Source of the DNA: Methylobacterium sp. J-068
GTDB lineage: Bacteria; Pseudomonadota; Alphaproteobacteria; Rhizobiales; Beijerinckiaceae
Length of the DNA stretch: 64,000 bases
Assembly (NCBI RefSeq): GCF_022829445.1
Contig: NZ_JAKSXY010000122.1
Location: forward strand, 62,001-126,000
Reading direction: 5' to 3'
Part shown: positions 1-10,783 of the stretch, in pieces
How the letters are laid out: every line of letters starts with the position of its first letter
How positions within the stretch are numbered: the first letter of the stretch is position 1
The notes under the pieces: model-generated
Seen by the model: the letters and a program-made list of their open reading frames with translations, nothing else
What the model was told of the DNA's origin: nothing
The model's database searches: none
Made by a program: the position numbers and the translations under genes

Positions 1-462
1 ACCAAGGAGGCCGCCGCCCCGGCGGACCTCGCCGACCGGGTCGCGGAAGGCCTGCGGGCGGATCTGCGCCAATCCCTGTCGCTGGCCAATAAGGCCGGAT
101 GCGTGGTGGCGGGGTTCGCCAAGGTCGAATCGGCCATCGGCGACAAGGCCGGTGTCGCGGCGGTGATCCAGGCCTCCGACGGCTCCGCCGACGGACGGCG
201 CAAGATCGTCGCGGCATTGCACAGGCGGCATGGCAGTGCCATATCGTGCATTCCCGTCATCGATGACCTGTCCAACACCGAATTGGACATGGCCTTGGGT
301 CGGGATCATGTGATACATGCGGCTCTCGTCGCAGGAGTCGGAGCTTCCGGCTGCCTTGCGCGTTGGCGTCGGCTCCGCTCCTTCGAGGGATTGGCGACGA
401 CGGCCGAGGAGGCCGGTCCCGTCCGCGATGGGCAGGCCGCCTTCGATCTGCACGACGACTGA
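1..462 (+). CDS. YlxR-family RNA-binding protein, C-terminal part (5' end outside window)
   Basis: The reading frame is open from the first base to the TGA at 460-462, so about 153 C-terminal residues are visible. They are Ala/Gly-rich and carry an L7Ae-like core: LANKAGCVVAGFAKVE, then a VIQASDGSADGRRK segment and the motif ELDMALGRDHVIHAAL. Alphaproteobacterial proteins that pair an N-terminal YlxR (DUF448) domain with an L7Ae-like domain sit between nusA and infB, and this one lies 73 bases upstream of infB. The YlxR domain itself would be upstream of the window. A role in RNA binding linked to transcription or translation is inferred from family and synteny. The first internal ATG (103) is not a plausible start because the conserved fold begins before it. 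Confidence 0.85.
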   Translation, partial: TKEAAAPADLADRVAEGLRADLRQSLSLANKAGCVVAGFAKVESAIGDKAGVAAVIQASDGSADGRRKIVAALHRRHGSAISCIPVIDDLSNTELDMALGRDHVIHAALVAGVGASGCLARWRRLRSFEGLATTAEEAGPVRDGQAAFDLHDD

Positions 463-513
463 GATGACGGATTTACCCGGCGCACAGCAGTTTGCCGGTT
501 CACGGGACGATGG

Positions 514-528
514 AAACCCTCAGGGTTT
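514..528 (+). promoter_or_regulatory. Perfect palindrome over the infB ribosome-binding region
   Basis: AAACCCTCAGGGTTT is an exact inverted repeat ending 7 bases before the infB ATG. As RNA it can form a 6-bp stem with a TCA loop. The right arm contains the only purine-rich Shine-Dalgarno-like stretch (AGGG), so folding would hide it. A translational control role is inference. Confidence 0.45.
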
Positions 529-535
529 GGACTGA

Positions 536-3463
536 ATGAGCGATACGAACAATCCGGGCGACAAGACGCAGGCGAGACCCCCTTCGAAGCCGCTGTCCTT
601 GAAGCGCCCGATCGAGCAGGGAACGGTGCGTCAGAGCTTCTCCCATGGCCGCTCCAAGCAGGTCGTGGTCGAGACGGTGAAGCGCCGCGTCATCGGCGCG
701 GCGCCGGCCGCACCCGCGCGCGAGACGACACCGGTCGCTCCCGCGACGCGCGTGGCACCGCCCCCGCCGCCCGCCGCGCCGCGCCAAGCTCAGCGTTCCG
801 CCAACGGCGTCGTGCTGCGTACGCTCAGCGAGCAGGAGAGCAATGCCCGCGCGGCCGCGCTCGCCGACGCCAAGCGCCGCGAGGCCGAGGCCCAGAAGCG
901 CGTGGAAGCCGAGGCCGCCGCCGAGCGCGAGCGCCTCGCCGCCGAGCAGCGCGAGCGTGAGGCCGTCGAGGCCAAGAAGCGCGAGGAGGACGCCCGCCGC
1001 CGCAAGGAGGAAGAGGATCGCCTCGCCGCCGAGGAGGCGCGCCGCGCGTCCGAGGCCGCGGCCCAGGAAGCCGCCAAGGCTGCCAGCGCCACCGAAGGCA
1101 CGCCGGCGCCCACGCCGACCGTGTCGAAGACCGCTCCGATGCCGGCAGCCCCGACCATCGTGCGCGCCGCCCCCCCGGCACCCGCCGCTGCGGCCCCGGT
1201 GGCCGAGCGTCCCGCTCCGGCCGCCCGTCCGGCGGCGCCTGCGCGTCCGGCCACCCCGGCGGCCCGTCCGCCGCTGACCGCTCGCCCGACCCCCGCCGAG
1301 CCGCGCAAGACCATCACGGCCGACGTGCGCAAGCCGCGCGACCTGAACTTCATGGCCCGGCCCGCTCCGGCGCCCGAGCCCGAGCCCACGGCACCGACGG
1401 CGGCCACTGCCGCGCGTCCCGCCGGTGGCGCGACGCCGGCCCGTACGGCCGGCCGGCCGCAGGCCGCCGAGGAGGAGAACGAGCAGAAGCGCGTGATCCG
1501 CCGCCCCGGCATGCCGCTGAAGATCATCACGCCGCCCAAGACCCCGAAGCAGCCGGGCGGCGACCGGAATCGCGGCCGTCTCACCATCGCCACCGCCACG
1601 TCGGGCGAGGACGAGCGCACGCGCTCCGTCGCCTCATTCCGCCGCCGACAGCAGCGCATGAGCGGCAACCGGCAGGTGGAGCAGAAGGAAAAGCTCTCCC
1701 GCGAGGTGACGATTCCCGAGACGATCACCATCCAGGAACTCGCCAACCGCATGTCGGAGCGGGCCGTGGACGTGATCCGCCTGCTGATGAAGCAGGGTCA
1801 GATCCACAAGATCACCGATGTGATCGATTCGGACTCCGCGCAGCTCATCGCCGAGGAACTCGGCCACACCGTGCGCCGCGTCGCGGAATCGGACGTGGAA
1901 GAGGGCCTGTTCAACGACGAGCCGGACCTGGAGGAGGATCTCGATCCGCGTCCCCCGGTCGTCACGATCATGGGCCACGTCGACCACGGCAAGACCTCGC
2001 TGCTCGACGCGATCCGCAAGGCCAACGTGGTCTCGGGCGAGGCCGGCGGCATCACCCAGCACATCGGCGCCTATCAGGTGTCGACGCCCTCGGGGGAAAT
2101 GGTCACCTTCATCGACACTCCCGGCCACGCGGCCTTCACCTCCATGCGCGCCCGTGGCGCCAAGGTGACGGACGTCGTCGTGCTTGTGGTGGCCGCCGAT
2201 GACGGCGTCATGCCCCAGACGGTCGAGGCGATCTCCCACGCCAAGGCGGCCGGCGTGCCGCTCATCGTGGCGATCAACAAGATCGACAAGCCCGACGCGA
2301 ACCCGCAGCGGGTGCGCACCGAGCTTCTGCAGCACGACATCCAGGTGGAGTCGATGGGCGGCGAAACCCTCGAATTCGAGGTCTCGGCCAAGACCGGCGA
2401 CGGTCTGCCGGACCTTCTCGAAGGTCTCCAGCTCCAGGCCGAGATCCTGAACCTGCGCGCCAACGAGGCGCGTGACGGCGAGGGCACGGTCATCGAGGCC
2501 AAGCTCGATCGCGGTCGCGGCCCCGTCGCCACCGTGCTCGTGCAGCGCGGCACCCTGTTCACCGGCGACATCGTGGTCGCCGGCGCCGAGTGGGGCCGCG
2601 TCCGCGCCCTCATCGACGACAAGGGCGAGAACGTCCCCTACGCGGGTCCCTCGGTCCCCGTGGAGGTGCTCGGCTTCAACGGCACGCCGGATGCGGGCGA
2701 CCGCGTCGCGGTGGTTCCGAACGAGGCCCGTGCCCGCGAGGTCACCGAGTATCGTGCCCGCCAGAAGCGCGAGCGCATTGCCGCCCGCACCGGTGGCGCC
2801 AACCGCTCGCTCGTCGACATGATGCGCGACCTCAAGGAGGGCGCCGGCCGCAAGGAACTCGCGCTCGTCGTCAAGGGCGACGTGCAAGGTTCGGTCGAGG
2901 CCATCAACGGTGCGCTGGAGAAGCTCGGCAACGACGAGGTGTCGGCGCGCATCCTGCTCGCGGGCGTCGGCGGCATCACCGAATCGGACATCACCCTGGC
3001 GGAGGCCTCCAAGGCCGTCGTCATCGGCTTCAACGTGCGGGCCCACAAGGAAGCGCGCGAATTGGCCGAACGGAACGGTGTCGAGATCCGCTACTACAAC
3101 ATCATCTACGACCTCGTGGATGACATTAAGTCGACCCTCTCGGGCATGCTGCCGCCGACGCTCCGCGAGGAGCGCCTGGGCGAGGCCCAGATCCTGCAGA
3201 TCTTCGACGTGTCGAAGGTCGGCAAGATCGCCGGTTGTCGCATTCTCGACGGCGTGGTCCAGCGCGGCGCCCATGTTCGCCTCATCCGCGACAGCGTGGT
3301 CATCCACGAGGGCAAGCTCGCCCAGCTGAAGCGCCTGAAGGACGACGCGAAGGAAGTCACCGCCGGCTACGAGTGCGGCATGTCCTTCGAGAACTTCCAG
3401 GATATGCGGGCCGGTGACACCATCGAGTGCTACCGGGTCGAGGAGATCCGCCGCACGCTCTGA
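536..3463 (+). CDS. infB: Translation initiation factor IF-2
   Basis: This 975-residue protein is the initiation GTPase that delivers fMet-tRNA to the 30S subunit and promotes 50S joining. Residues 1 to about 385 form a long Ala/Pro/Arg/Glu-rich, low-complexity arm containing a charged coiled-coil stretch of AEAQKRVEAEAAAER type. An IF2_N domain follows (SREVTIPETITIQELANRM, about 388-440). The G domain has all motifs: GHVDHGKT near 480, GGITQHIGAY near 503, DTPGHAAF near 527 and NKID near 581. Domains II-IV and the fMet-tRNA-binding C-terminus (ECGMSFENF) are complete. The long N-terminal arm is common in GC-rich alphaproteobacteria. ATG 536 is the only reasonable start. The gene probably shares a transcript with the upstream YlxR-like gene. 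Confidence 0.98.
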   Translation: MSDTNNPGDKTQARPPSKPLSLKRPIEQGTVRQSFSHGRSKQVVVETVKRRVIGAAPAAPARETTPVAPATRVAPPPPPAAPRQAQRSANGVVLRTLSEQESNARAAALADAKRREAEAQKRVEAEAAAERERLAAEQREREAVEAKKREEDARRRKEEEDRLAAEEARRASEAAAQEAAKAASATEGTPAPTPTVSKTAPMPAAPTIVRAAPPAPAAAAPVAERPAPAARPAAPARPATPAARPPLTARPTPAEPRKTITADVRKPRDLNFMARPAPAPEPEPTAPTAATAARPAGGATPARTAGRPQAAEEENEQKRVIRRPGMPLKIITPPKTPKQPGGDRNRGRLTIATATSGEDERTRSVASFRRRQQRMSGNRQVEQKEKLSREVTIPETITIQELANRMSERAVDVIRLLMKQGQIHKITDVIDSDSAQLIAEELGHTVRRVAESDVEEGLFNDEPDLEEDLDPRPPVVTIMGHVDHGKTSLLDAIRKANVVSGEAGGITQHIGAYQVSTPSGEMVTFIDTPGHAAFTSMRARGAKVTDVVVLVVAADDGVMPQTVEAISHAKAAGVPLIVAINKIDKPDANPQRVRTELLQHDIQVESMGGETLEFEVSAKTGDGLPDLLEGLQLQAEILNLRANEARDGEGTVIEAKLDRGRGPVATVLVQRGTLFTGDIVVAGAEWGRVRALIDDKGENVPYAGPSVPVEVLGFNGTPDAGDRVAVVPNEARAREVTEYRARQKRERIAARTGGANRSLVDMMRDLKEGAGRKELALVVKGDVQGSVEAINGALEKLGNDEVSARILLAGVGGITESDITLAEASKAVVIGFNVRAHKEARELAERNGVEIRYYNIIYDLVDDIKSTLSGMLPPTLREERLGEAQILQIFDVSKVGKIAGCRILDGVVQRGAHVRLIRDSVVIHEGKLAQLKRLKDDAKEVTAGYECGMSFENFQDMRAGDTIECYRVEEIRRTL

Positions 3464-3490
3464 GCGTCCGGCCTTCACCACGAACGGAAA

Positions 3491-3527
3491 CGGGGTCGCG
3501 AATCCATCGCGGCCCCGTTCGCGTTTT
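3491..3527 (+). terminator. Likely rho-independent terminator after infB
   Basis: CGGGGTCGCG at 3491-3500 pairs with CGCGGCCCCG at 3508-3517 (10 bp, one G-U) across a short loop. A T-run (GTTTTT) follows within 10 bases. It lies 28 bases after the infB stop and before the methyltransferase-like gene, so it should end the infB transcript or attenuate read-through. Confidence 0.65.
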
Positions 3528-3676
3528 TCGGAGCCTTCGCCCCTTAACCGCGTCCGACAGATTGCCTGGGGACCGGCCGTGCCGCCTCCTCCGCGCGGAG
3601 GCCGCTCCGGCTAACCTGGCGGCATGGGAGCCGGCACGCACAAGAGCCGGCACGACGGCGTGATCGAGGCGGCGCG

Positions 3677-4552
3677 ATGCTGAGTTCCTATGCCCTGAAG
3701 CGGGCCCTGTCGGACGGCAAATACAAGAAGATCTTCGTGGAGCGGCTGACCGAGCCGCTGCATCTCAACCTGATCTCGGCGGGCGTCGCGCTGTTCGGCA
3801 GCTACCGGGCCAAGGTCGCCTTCGACCTGATGGTGCGCCAGCAATACGCCTTTCCCGTCCTGTTCGCCGCCGACGCGGCGCGCAAGCTCGGGCTCGGCCG
3901 CATTCAGGTCCTCGAATTCGGCGTCGCCACCGGGGCCGGGCTGCTCAACCTCTGCGACTGCGCGGCGCGCACCGAGGCCGCGACCGGCATCGCCATCGAG
4001 GTGGTGGGCTTCGACACGGGCAGCGGCATGCCGCCGGCCGTCGATTACCGCGATATGCCGGAATACTTCCAGGAGGGCGACTACCCGATGGATTTCGAGG
4101 CCCTGCGCCGGTCGCTGCCGAGCCGTTGCAAGCTCATCCTCGGCGACGTCGCCGAGACGATTCCCGCCTACCTCGCGGGCGTCGGTGCCGAGGCGCCGAT
4201 CGGGTTCGTCTCGGTGGACGTGGATTATTACTCCTCGGCCGTGAACACCCTGAAGGTGCTCGAAGGGCGCCCGGAGCAGTACCTTCCGATCCTGCCGGTC
4301 TACCTCGACGATGTCGGCATGGACGGGGCCAATCCCTGGAACGGCGAGTTGCTGGCCGCGGCCGAGTTCAACGCGCGCCATCCCTTGCGCAAGCTCGCGC
4401 CGTTCAATCTCCTGCGCTCGAAGCGCATCTTCAAAAACGCGCAATGGATCGACCGCATGTTCACGGCGCATATCCACGATCACCCGGCCCGGACGCCCGC
4501 GACGGCGAAACGCGCGCAACAGGCCTATATCCCGAACGAGTATTTGCGCTAA
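3677..4552 (+). CDS. Class I SAM-dependent methyltransferase-like protein
   Basis: The protein has 291 residues and a Rossmann-type SAM-binding signature, VLEFGVATGAGL, at about residues 77-88. A downstream acidic strand reads GFVSVDVDYYSSA at about 176-188, as in methyltransferases that hold a metal or substrate with acidic residues. No signal peptide or membrane segment is visible. The substrate is unknown. The gene sits between infB and rbfA, which are normally close neighbours, and has its own spacer on both sides: about 210 bases upstream with a terminator, and 150 bases to rbfA. It therefore looks like an insertion into the translation operon. Codon use looks like that of its neighbours, so the insertion is not visibly recent. 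ATG 3677 begins the conserved region. Confidence 0.7.
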   Translation: MLSSYALKRALSDGKYKKIFVERLTEPLHLNLISAGVALFGSYRAKVAFDLMVRQQYAFPVLFAADAARKLGLGRIQVLEFGVATGAGLLNLCDCAARTEAATGIAIEVVGFDTGSGMPPAVDYRDMPEYFQEGDYPMDFEALRRSLPSRCKLILGDVAETIPAYLAGVGAEAPIGFVSVDVDYYSSAVNTLKVLEGRPEQYLPILPVYLDDVGMDGANPWNGELLAAAEFNARHPLRKLAPFNLLRSKRIFKNAQWIDRMFTAHIHDHPARTPATAKRAQQAYIPNEYLR

Positions 4553-4702
4553 GAGGGGCGCCTTCGGCATCCGCGGCGTTCCGGCCGGTTCGGCCTCTTC
4601 CGTGCGGCGGCACACCGATGCTCCGTTCCAGCGACGCGTCGTCCACGGCACCGGGTGCGCCGGTGTCGAACCGTTCCGGCGACAAGACGATCAGAATTCT
4701 TC

Positions 4703-5122
4703 ATGGCCCAGAGACAGACCCCCACCGGACCTTCGCAGCGCCAGCAGCGCGTCGCCGAGCTGATCCGCCACGCGATCGCCGAGGTGCTCCAGCGCGGGGA
4801 CATCCAGGACGCTGTGCTCAACGCCCACGTCATCACGGTGCCGGAGGTCCGCATGTCGCCGGACCTGAAGCTCGCCACGGCCTACGTCATGCCGCTCGGT
4901 GGGCTCAACGAGGCGCCGGTGATCGCGGCCCTGGAGCGGAACAAGAAAGCCCTGCGCCAGGAGGTCGCCCGCCGGGTGAACCTCAAATTCGCGCCCGACC
5001 TGCGCTTTCTGCGCGACGAGACCTTCGACGAGGCAGACCGGATCGACGCCCTGCTGCGGACTGATAAGGTGCGGCGCGACCTCGAATCACCGGCGCCCGA
5101 CACGGACCCCGACGCGGCCTGA
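4703..5122 (+). CDS. rbfA: 30S ribosome-binding factor A
   Basis: The 139-residue protein shows the RbfA KH-like pattern: RQQRVAELIRHAIAEVL at the start, then VITVPEVRMSPDLKLATAYV and KFAPDLRFLRDETFDEADRID. RbfA helps mature the 5' end of 16S rRNA and is needed for 30S assembly and cold adaptation. The ATG at 4703 (MAQRQTPTGPSQ) is preferred over the in-frame ATG at 4655, because the extra 16 residues do not fit the family and 4703 begins the conserved N-terminus. The C-terminus has a short acidic tail. truB lies 124 bases downstream, the usual order. Confidence 0.95.
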   Translation: MAQRQTPTGPSQRQQRVAELIRHAIAEVLQRGDIQDAVLNAHVITVPEVRMSPDLKLATAYVMPLGGLNEAPVIAALERNKKALRQEVARRVNLKFAPDLRFLRDETFDEADRIDALLRTDKVRRDLESPAPDTDPDAA

Positions 5123-5245
5123 AGCCGAGCAACCCCGATTCTCCCGCCCGAGGCGGCGGCAGGAACCCCATTCCAGCGTCTGAACGGGACGGATGACGGC
5201 GCAGCGCGTGCCGCCCGGCCCCCGCGATCATTGACCGAGGACCCC

Positions 5246-6274
5246 ATGATCAACGAACCGACCGTCGAGCGTACCGAGGGCGTCGTCCCGCCGAATGCGG
5301 CGGAGCGGCCCACGTCCGCCGAGGGCCGTCGCCCGCCGCGCGGCGCCCCGCGCCCGGATCGGCCGAAGCGCCGCGACGTCAACGGCTGGGTCATTCTCGA
5401 CAAGGGCGTGGGCATGACCTCGACCCACGCGGTCGCGGTGGTGAAGCGAGCCTTCAACGCCAAGAAGGCCGGGCATGCCGGCACCCTCGACCCGCTGGCC
5501 TCCGGCATCCTGCCGATCGCTCTCGGCGAAGCGACCAAGACCGTTCCGTTCGTGATGGACGGGCGCAAGGCCTACGTCTTCACCGTGACCTGGGGCATCG
5601 AGACCGACACCGACGACGCCGAGGGGCGCCCGGTGGCGACCAGCGACGCCCGCCCGACCCGCGAGGCGGTGGAGGCCGCGCTGCCGACCTTCATCGGCGC
5701 CATCGAGCAGGTGCCGCCGCGCTACTCGGCCATCAAGATCGCGGGCGAGCGCGCCTACGACCTCGCCCGCGACGGCGAGGAGGTGGTGCTGGTGGCGCGT
5801 CCCGTGCAGATCGACCACCTCGCGGTGGTCGAGCACAGCCCGGAGCGGACCGTGATCGAGGCCGCCTGCGGCAAGGGCACCTACGTGCGGGCGCTGGCCC
5901 GCGACCTTGGCCGCCTGCTCGGTTGCCACGGCCACGTCTCGGCCCTGCGCCGCACCCGCGTCGGCCCCTTCACGGTGGCGGATTCCTGCCAGGTCGCCGC
6001 CCTGGAAGCGGCGGGACCGGACGGCAATGCCGCCGCCCTGCATCCGGTCGAGACCGCCCTCGACGCGGTGCCCTCGGTGCCGGTCTCCCGCGACATGGCT
6101 CTGCGCCTGATGCGCGGCCAGCCCGTGATCCTGCGCGGGCGCGACGCCCCCGTGGAGGGCAAGGCCTTCGCCACCTGCGGCGGCATCCTCGTGGCGGTCG
6201 GCGACGTGGAGCGCGGCGAACTCGTGCCGCACCGGGTCTTCCACCTCGGCGGGACGGCCAACCGCCCGGCCTGA
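5246..6274 (+). CDS. truB: tRNA pseudouridine(55) synthase
   Basis: The 342-residue enzyme converts U55 in the T-loop of tRNAs to pseudouridine. After a Pro/Arg-rich N-terminal tail of about 45 residues come GWVILDKGVGMTSTHAV and the catalytic motif GHAGTLDPLASGILPI, with the nucleophilic Asp at about residue 82. RYSAIKIAGERAYDLAR and KGTYVRALARDLG follow. The ATG at 5246, preceded by GAGGACCCC, is preferred to the in-frame TTG at 5231. Many alphaproteobacteria carry rpsO and pnp next; here the next gene is a convergent amidohydrolase. Confidence 0.96.
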   Translation: MINEPTVERTEGVVPPNAAERPTSAEGRRPPRGAPRPDRPKRRDVNGWVILDKGVGMTSTHAVAVVKRAFNAKKAGHAGTLDPLASGILPIALGEATKTVPFVMDGRKAYVFTVTWGIETDTDDAEGRPVATSDARPTREAVEAALPTFIGAIEQVPPRYSAIKIAGERAYDLARDGEEVVLVARPVQIDHLAVVEHSPERTVIEAACGKGTYVRALARDLGRLLGCHGHVSALRRTRVGPFTVADSCQVAALEAAGPDGNAAALHPVETALDAVPSVPVSRDMALRLMRGQPVILRGRDAPVEGKAFATCGGILVAVGDVERGELVPHRVFHLGGTANRPA

Positions 6275-6301
6275 CGCGCTGGCGTCGCCGAGGCGGCGCC
6301 C

Positions 6302-6388
6302 CTAAGTGTCTCTCACAAAACTCTCGCTGCGCCGCCGTGCCCGGAGTAAGGACCGGCGGTGGTCGGGAGTCTTGTGAGGCACTCTAAG
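6302..6388. repeat. Imperfect inverted repeat between convergent genes
   Basis: Arms of about 24 bases (CTAAGTGTCTCTCACAAAAC at the left; the complement of GAGTCTTGTGAGGCACTC at the right) flank a GC-rich inner hairpin. They match with a few substitutions and a two-base indel. The element lies between the end of truB and the end of the convergent amidohydrolase and slightly overlaps the latter's stop codon. It may act as a bidirectional terminator or be a small repetitive element. There is no T-run. Confidence 0.5.
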
Positions 6389-7556
6389 CCCGGATCGGCA
6401 GCCCGGCCTCGATCACCCGCGCCCAGAGCGAGGCGCCGTAGGGCGCGGCCGCGTCGTTGAAATCGTATTCCGGGTGGTGCAGGCCGGCGCTGTCGCCATT
6501 GCCGAGGAAGATGTAGGCGCCGGGGCGATGGGCGAGCATGTAGGAGAAATCCTCGGCCGCCATCATCGGGGCCACCGACCGGTCGATGCCCGCCTCGCCG
6601 ACGAGACTTGCGGCGACGTCCGCGATGAAATCCGTCTCGGCCGGGTGGTTCTCGGTGACCGGATAGCCGCTGTTGAAGTCGATGCTCCCCGTCGCCCCGA
6701 ACCCGCGCGGCACATGGGCGACGATCTCGGCGATCCGAGCCTGCATCATCGCCCGCACCGGCTTCGAGAGCGCCCGCATGGTGCCGCGCAGGATCACGCA
6801 TTGCGGCAACACGTTGAAGGCCTCGCCGGCCTCCAGCGCGCAGACCGAGACCACGGCGCTGTCGAGGGGGTCGACCGTCCGCGACACCACGGATTGCAGC
6901 GCCACGATGACGTGGCTCGCCACCAGCACGCTGTCGATGGCGTTGTGCGGCTGGGCCGCGTGCCCGCCTTTGCCCTCGATGGTGATGGTGAAGCGGTCGG
7001 TCGAGGCCATGATCGGGCCGGGCCGGATGGCGAAGGTGCCCAGCGCCTGCCCCGGGATGTTGTGCATGCCGTAGACCGCCTCGACGCCGAAACGCTCCAT
7101 CAGTCCGTCGCGCACCATGGCCTCGCCGCCGCCGCCGCCCTCTTCCGCCGGCTGGAAGATCATCACCGCCGTGCCGTCGAAGTCGCGGGTCTCGGCGAGG
7201 TAGCGCGCGGCGCCGAGCAGCATCGCGGTGTGCCCGTCATGCCCGCAGGCGTGCATCCGGCCGGGTACGGTCGAGCGGTAGGGCAGGTCGCGCACCTCCT
7301 CGATCGGCAGTGCGTCCATGTCGGCGCGCAGGCCGATGGCCCGGTTCGAACCGTGGGCGCGGCCCCGGATGAGTCCGACCACGCCCGTCCGGCCGATCCC
7401 GGTGACGACCGCGTCGCAGCCGAAGGCCCGCAGCTTGTCGGCGACGAAGCCGGCGGTGCGGTGGACGTCGTATTGCAGCTCGGGGTTCGCGTGGAGATCG
7501 TGGCGCCAGGCGGCGATCTCGTCCGCGAAGGCGGCGATCCGGTCGAGGACGGGCAT
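6384..7556 (-). CDS. M20-family amidohydrolase (hippurate/N-acyl amino acid hydrolase type)
   Basis: This 390-residue cytosolic metallopeptidase-family enzyme is expected to hydrolyse N-acyl amino acids or a related amide. The metal-site motif MHACGHDGHT lies near residues 101-110, the catalytic/metal FQPAEEGGGGGEAM segment about 40 residues later, and the dimerisation domain contains KGGHAAQPHNAIDSV. A C-terminal metal ligand region reads MMAAEDFSYML. The substrate cannot be told from sequence. The ATG at 7556 (MPVLDRIAAFADEIAAWRHDLHA) fits the family start; an ATG at 7589 would add 11 unconserved residues. The gene is convergent with truB and downstream of the copper regulator on the same strand, with about 110 bases between. 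Confidence 0.88.
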   Translation of the reverse strand: MPVLDRIAAFADEIAAWRHDLHANPELQYDVHRTAGFVADKLRAFGCDAVVTGIGRTGVVGLIRGRAHGSNRAIGLRADMDALPIEEVRDLPYRSTVPGRMHACGHDGHTAMLLGAARYLAETRDFDGTAVMIFQPAEEGGGGGEAMVRDGLMERFGVEAVYGMHNIPGQALGTFAIRPGPIMASTDRFTITIEGKGGHAAQPHNAIDSVLVASHVIVALQSVVSRTVDPLDSAVVSVCALEAGEAFNVLPQCVILRGTMRALSKPVRAMMQARIAEIVAHVPRGFGATGSIDFNSGYPVTENHPAETDFIADVAASLVGEAGIDRSVAPMMAAEDFSYMLAHRPGAYIFLGNGDSAGLHHPEYDFNDAAAPYGASLWARVIEAGLPIRA

Positions 7557-7623
7557 GAGAAGCGACTTTCGAGAGGCGACGGCTCTCAAGACGGGACGCG
7601 CCGGAGTTACGACGGCGCTTCCT

Positions 7624-7659
7624 CAGCAAACAAGAGGCCAGCAGCAAACAAGAGGCCAG
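7624..7659. repeat. Two exact tandem copies of an 18-bp unit
   Basis: CAGCAAACAAGAGGCCAG occurs at 7624-7641 and again at 7642-7659, between the stop of the CueR-like gene and the start of the amidohydrolase. It looks like a small local duplication. No function is apparent. Confidence 0.75.
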
Positions 7660-7667
7660 GGGCGCGG

Positions 7668-8146
7668 TCAACGCGACCGAAGCGGCAACGCGGACGCTTT
7701 GCCGGCGCGACTCCCCCGCGTCGGTGTCGCGGCCGGCTTCGGAGGGGGCCCGGCGGCGAGATCGTCGAGGATCGGGCAGTCCGGCCGGGCATCCCCGCCG
7801 CAATGGGCCGCGAGATCCTCCAGCGTGCGGGCCATGTCCTCCAGCGCGTCGATACGACGGCGCAGGTCGGTCACGTGCGCCAGCGCCAGCGCCCGCACCT
7901 CGGCGCTCGCCCGCGCCCGGTCGTGCCAGAGGGCGAGCAGCGCCCGGATGTCCTCCACCGCGAAGCCGAGGTCGCGGGCCCGGCGCACGAAGCGCAGGGC
8001 GTGCAGATCGGACGCCACGTAGAGGCGGTAGCCGCTGCGTGTGCGCGCGGCCGGGGCGATCAGCCCGGTCTCCTCGTAGTAGCGGATCATCTTGGCCGAG
8101 ACGCCGGTGGCACGGGCGGCCTCGCCGATGGTGACGGGCGCCCCGC

Positions 8147-8150
<4 letters not shown>
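7668..8150 (-). CDS. MerR-family copper-responsive regulator (CueR-like)
   Basis: The 160-residue protein begins with a MerR helix-turn-helix (VTIGEAARATGVSAKMIRYYEETGLI) and the DNA-binding wing (RSGYRLYVASDLHALRFVRRARDLGF). A dimerisation helix and a metal-binding loop follow. Cys117 and Cys125 form the C-X7-C pair of monovalent-metal sensors of the CueR/HmrR group (CGGDARPDC). Its ATG overlaps the copA stop by four bases (ATGA), so regulator and pump are co-transcribed and translationally coupled. This predicts copper- or silver-dependent activation of copA through the palindrome at 10638-10654. The last 25 residues are basic and Pro/Ala-rich with no clear function. Confidence 0.88.
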
Positions 8151-10621
<2,471 letters not shown>

Positions 10622-10628
10622 GCCCCCT

Positions 10629-10659
10629 CATGTGGGGCTTCCCACGGTGGGAAGGTCAA
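10629..10659 (-). promoter_or_regulatory. copA promoter with CueR-type operator
   Basis: On the minus strand a TTGACC -35-like hexamer (10654-10659) is followed by the exact palindrome CTTCCCAC-C-GTGGGAAG (10638-10654). A weak -10 (CACATG, 10629-10634) lies 19 bases from the -35. A 19-base spacer with the dyad inside it is the known hallmark of MerR/CueR promoters. The copA ATG is only 8 bases beyond the -10, so the leader would be nearly absent. Confidence 0.7.
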
Positions 10660-10716
10660 GGGCATCGCGTGGCTGCGACGGGTTGCCGCCACGGAGGACG
10701 GGAGGGCGCGCAGCCG

Positions 10717-10733
10717 ATGTAACGTTGTGTGAC
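10717..10733. promoter_or_regulatory. 17-bp operator-like element upstream of the OmpR-family regulator
   Basis: ATGTAACGTTGTGTGAC lies 50 bases before the regulator's ATG. Its reverse complement recurs with one mismatch at 12130-12146, before a secreted protein gene. Both copies are followed in the same orientation by GCGGCGGC(T/A)TTCCCGT. The half-sites GTAAC and GTGAC form an imperfect dyad. It is a candidate binding site for the adjacent response regulator. Confidence 0.5.
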
Positions 10734-10783
10734 AGCGGCGGCTTTCCCGTTGCCGGACCCGGGCGGCTCCCTATGGTCGGGCC

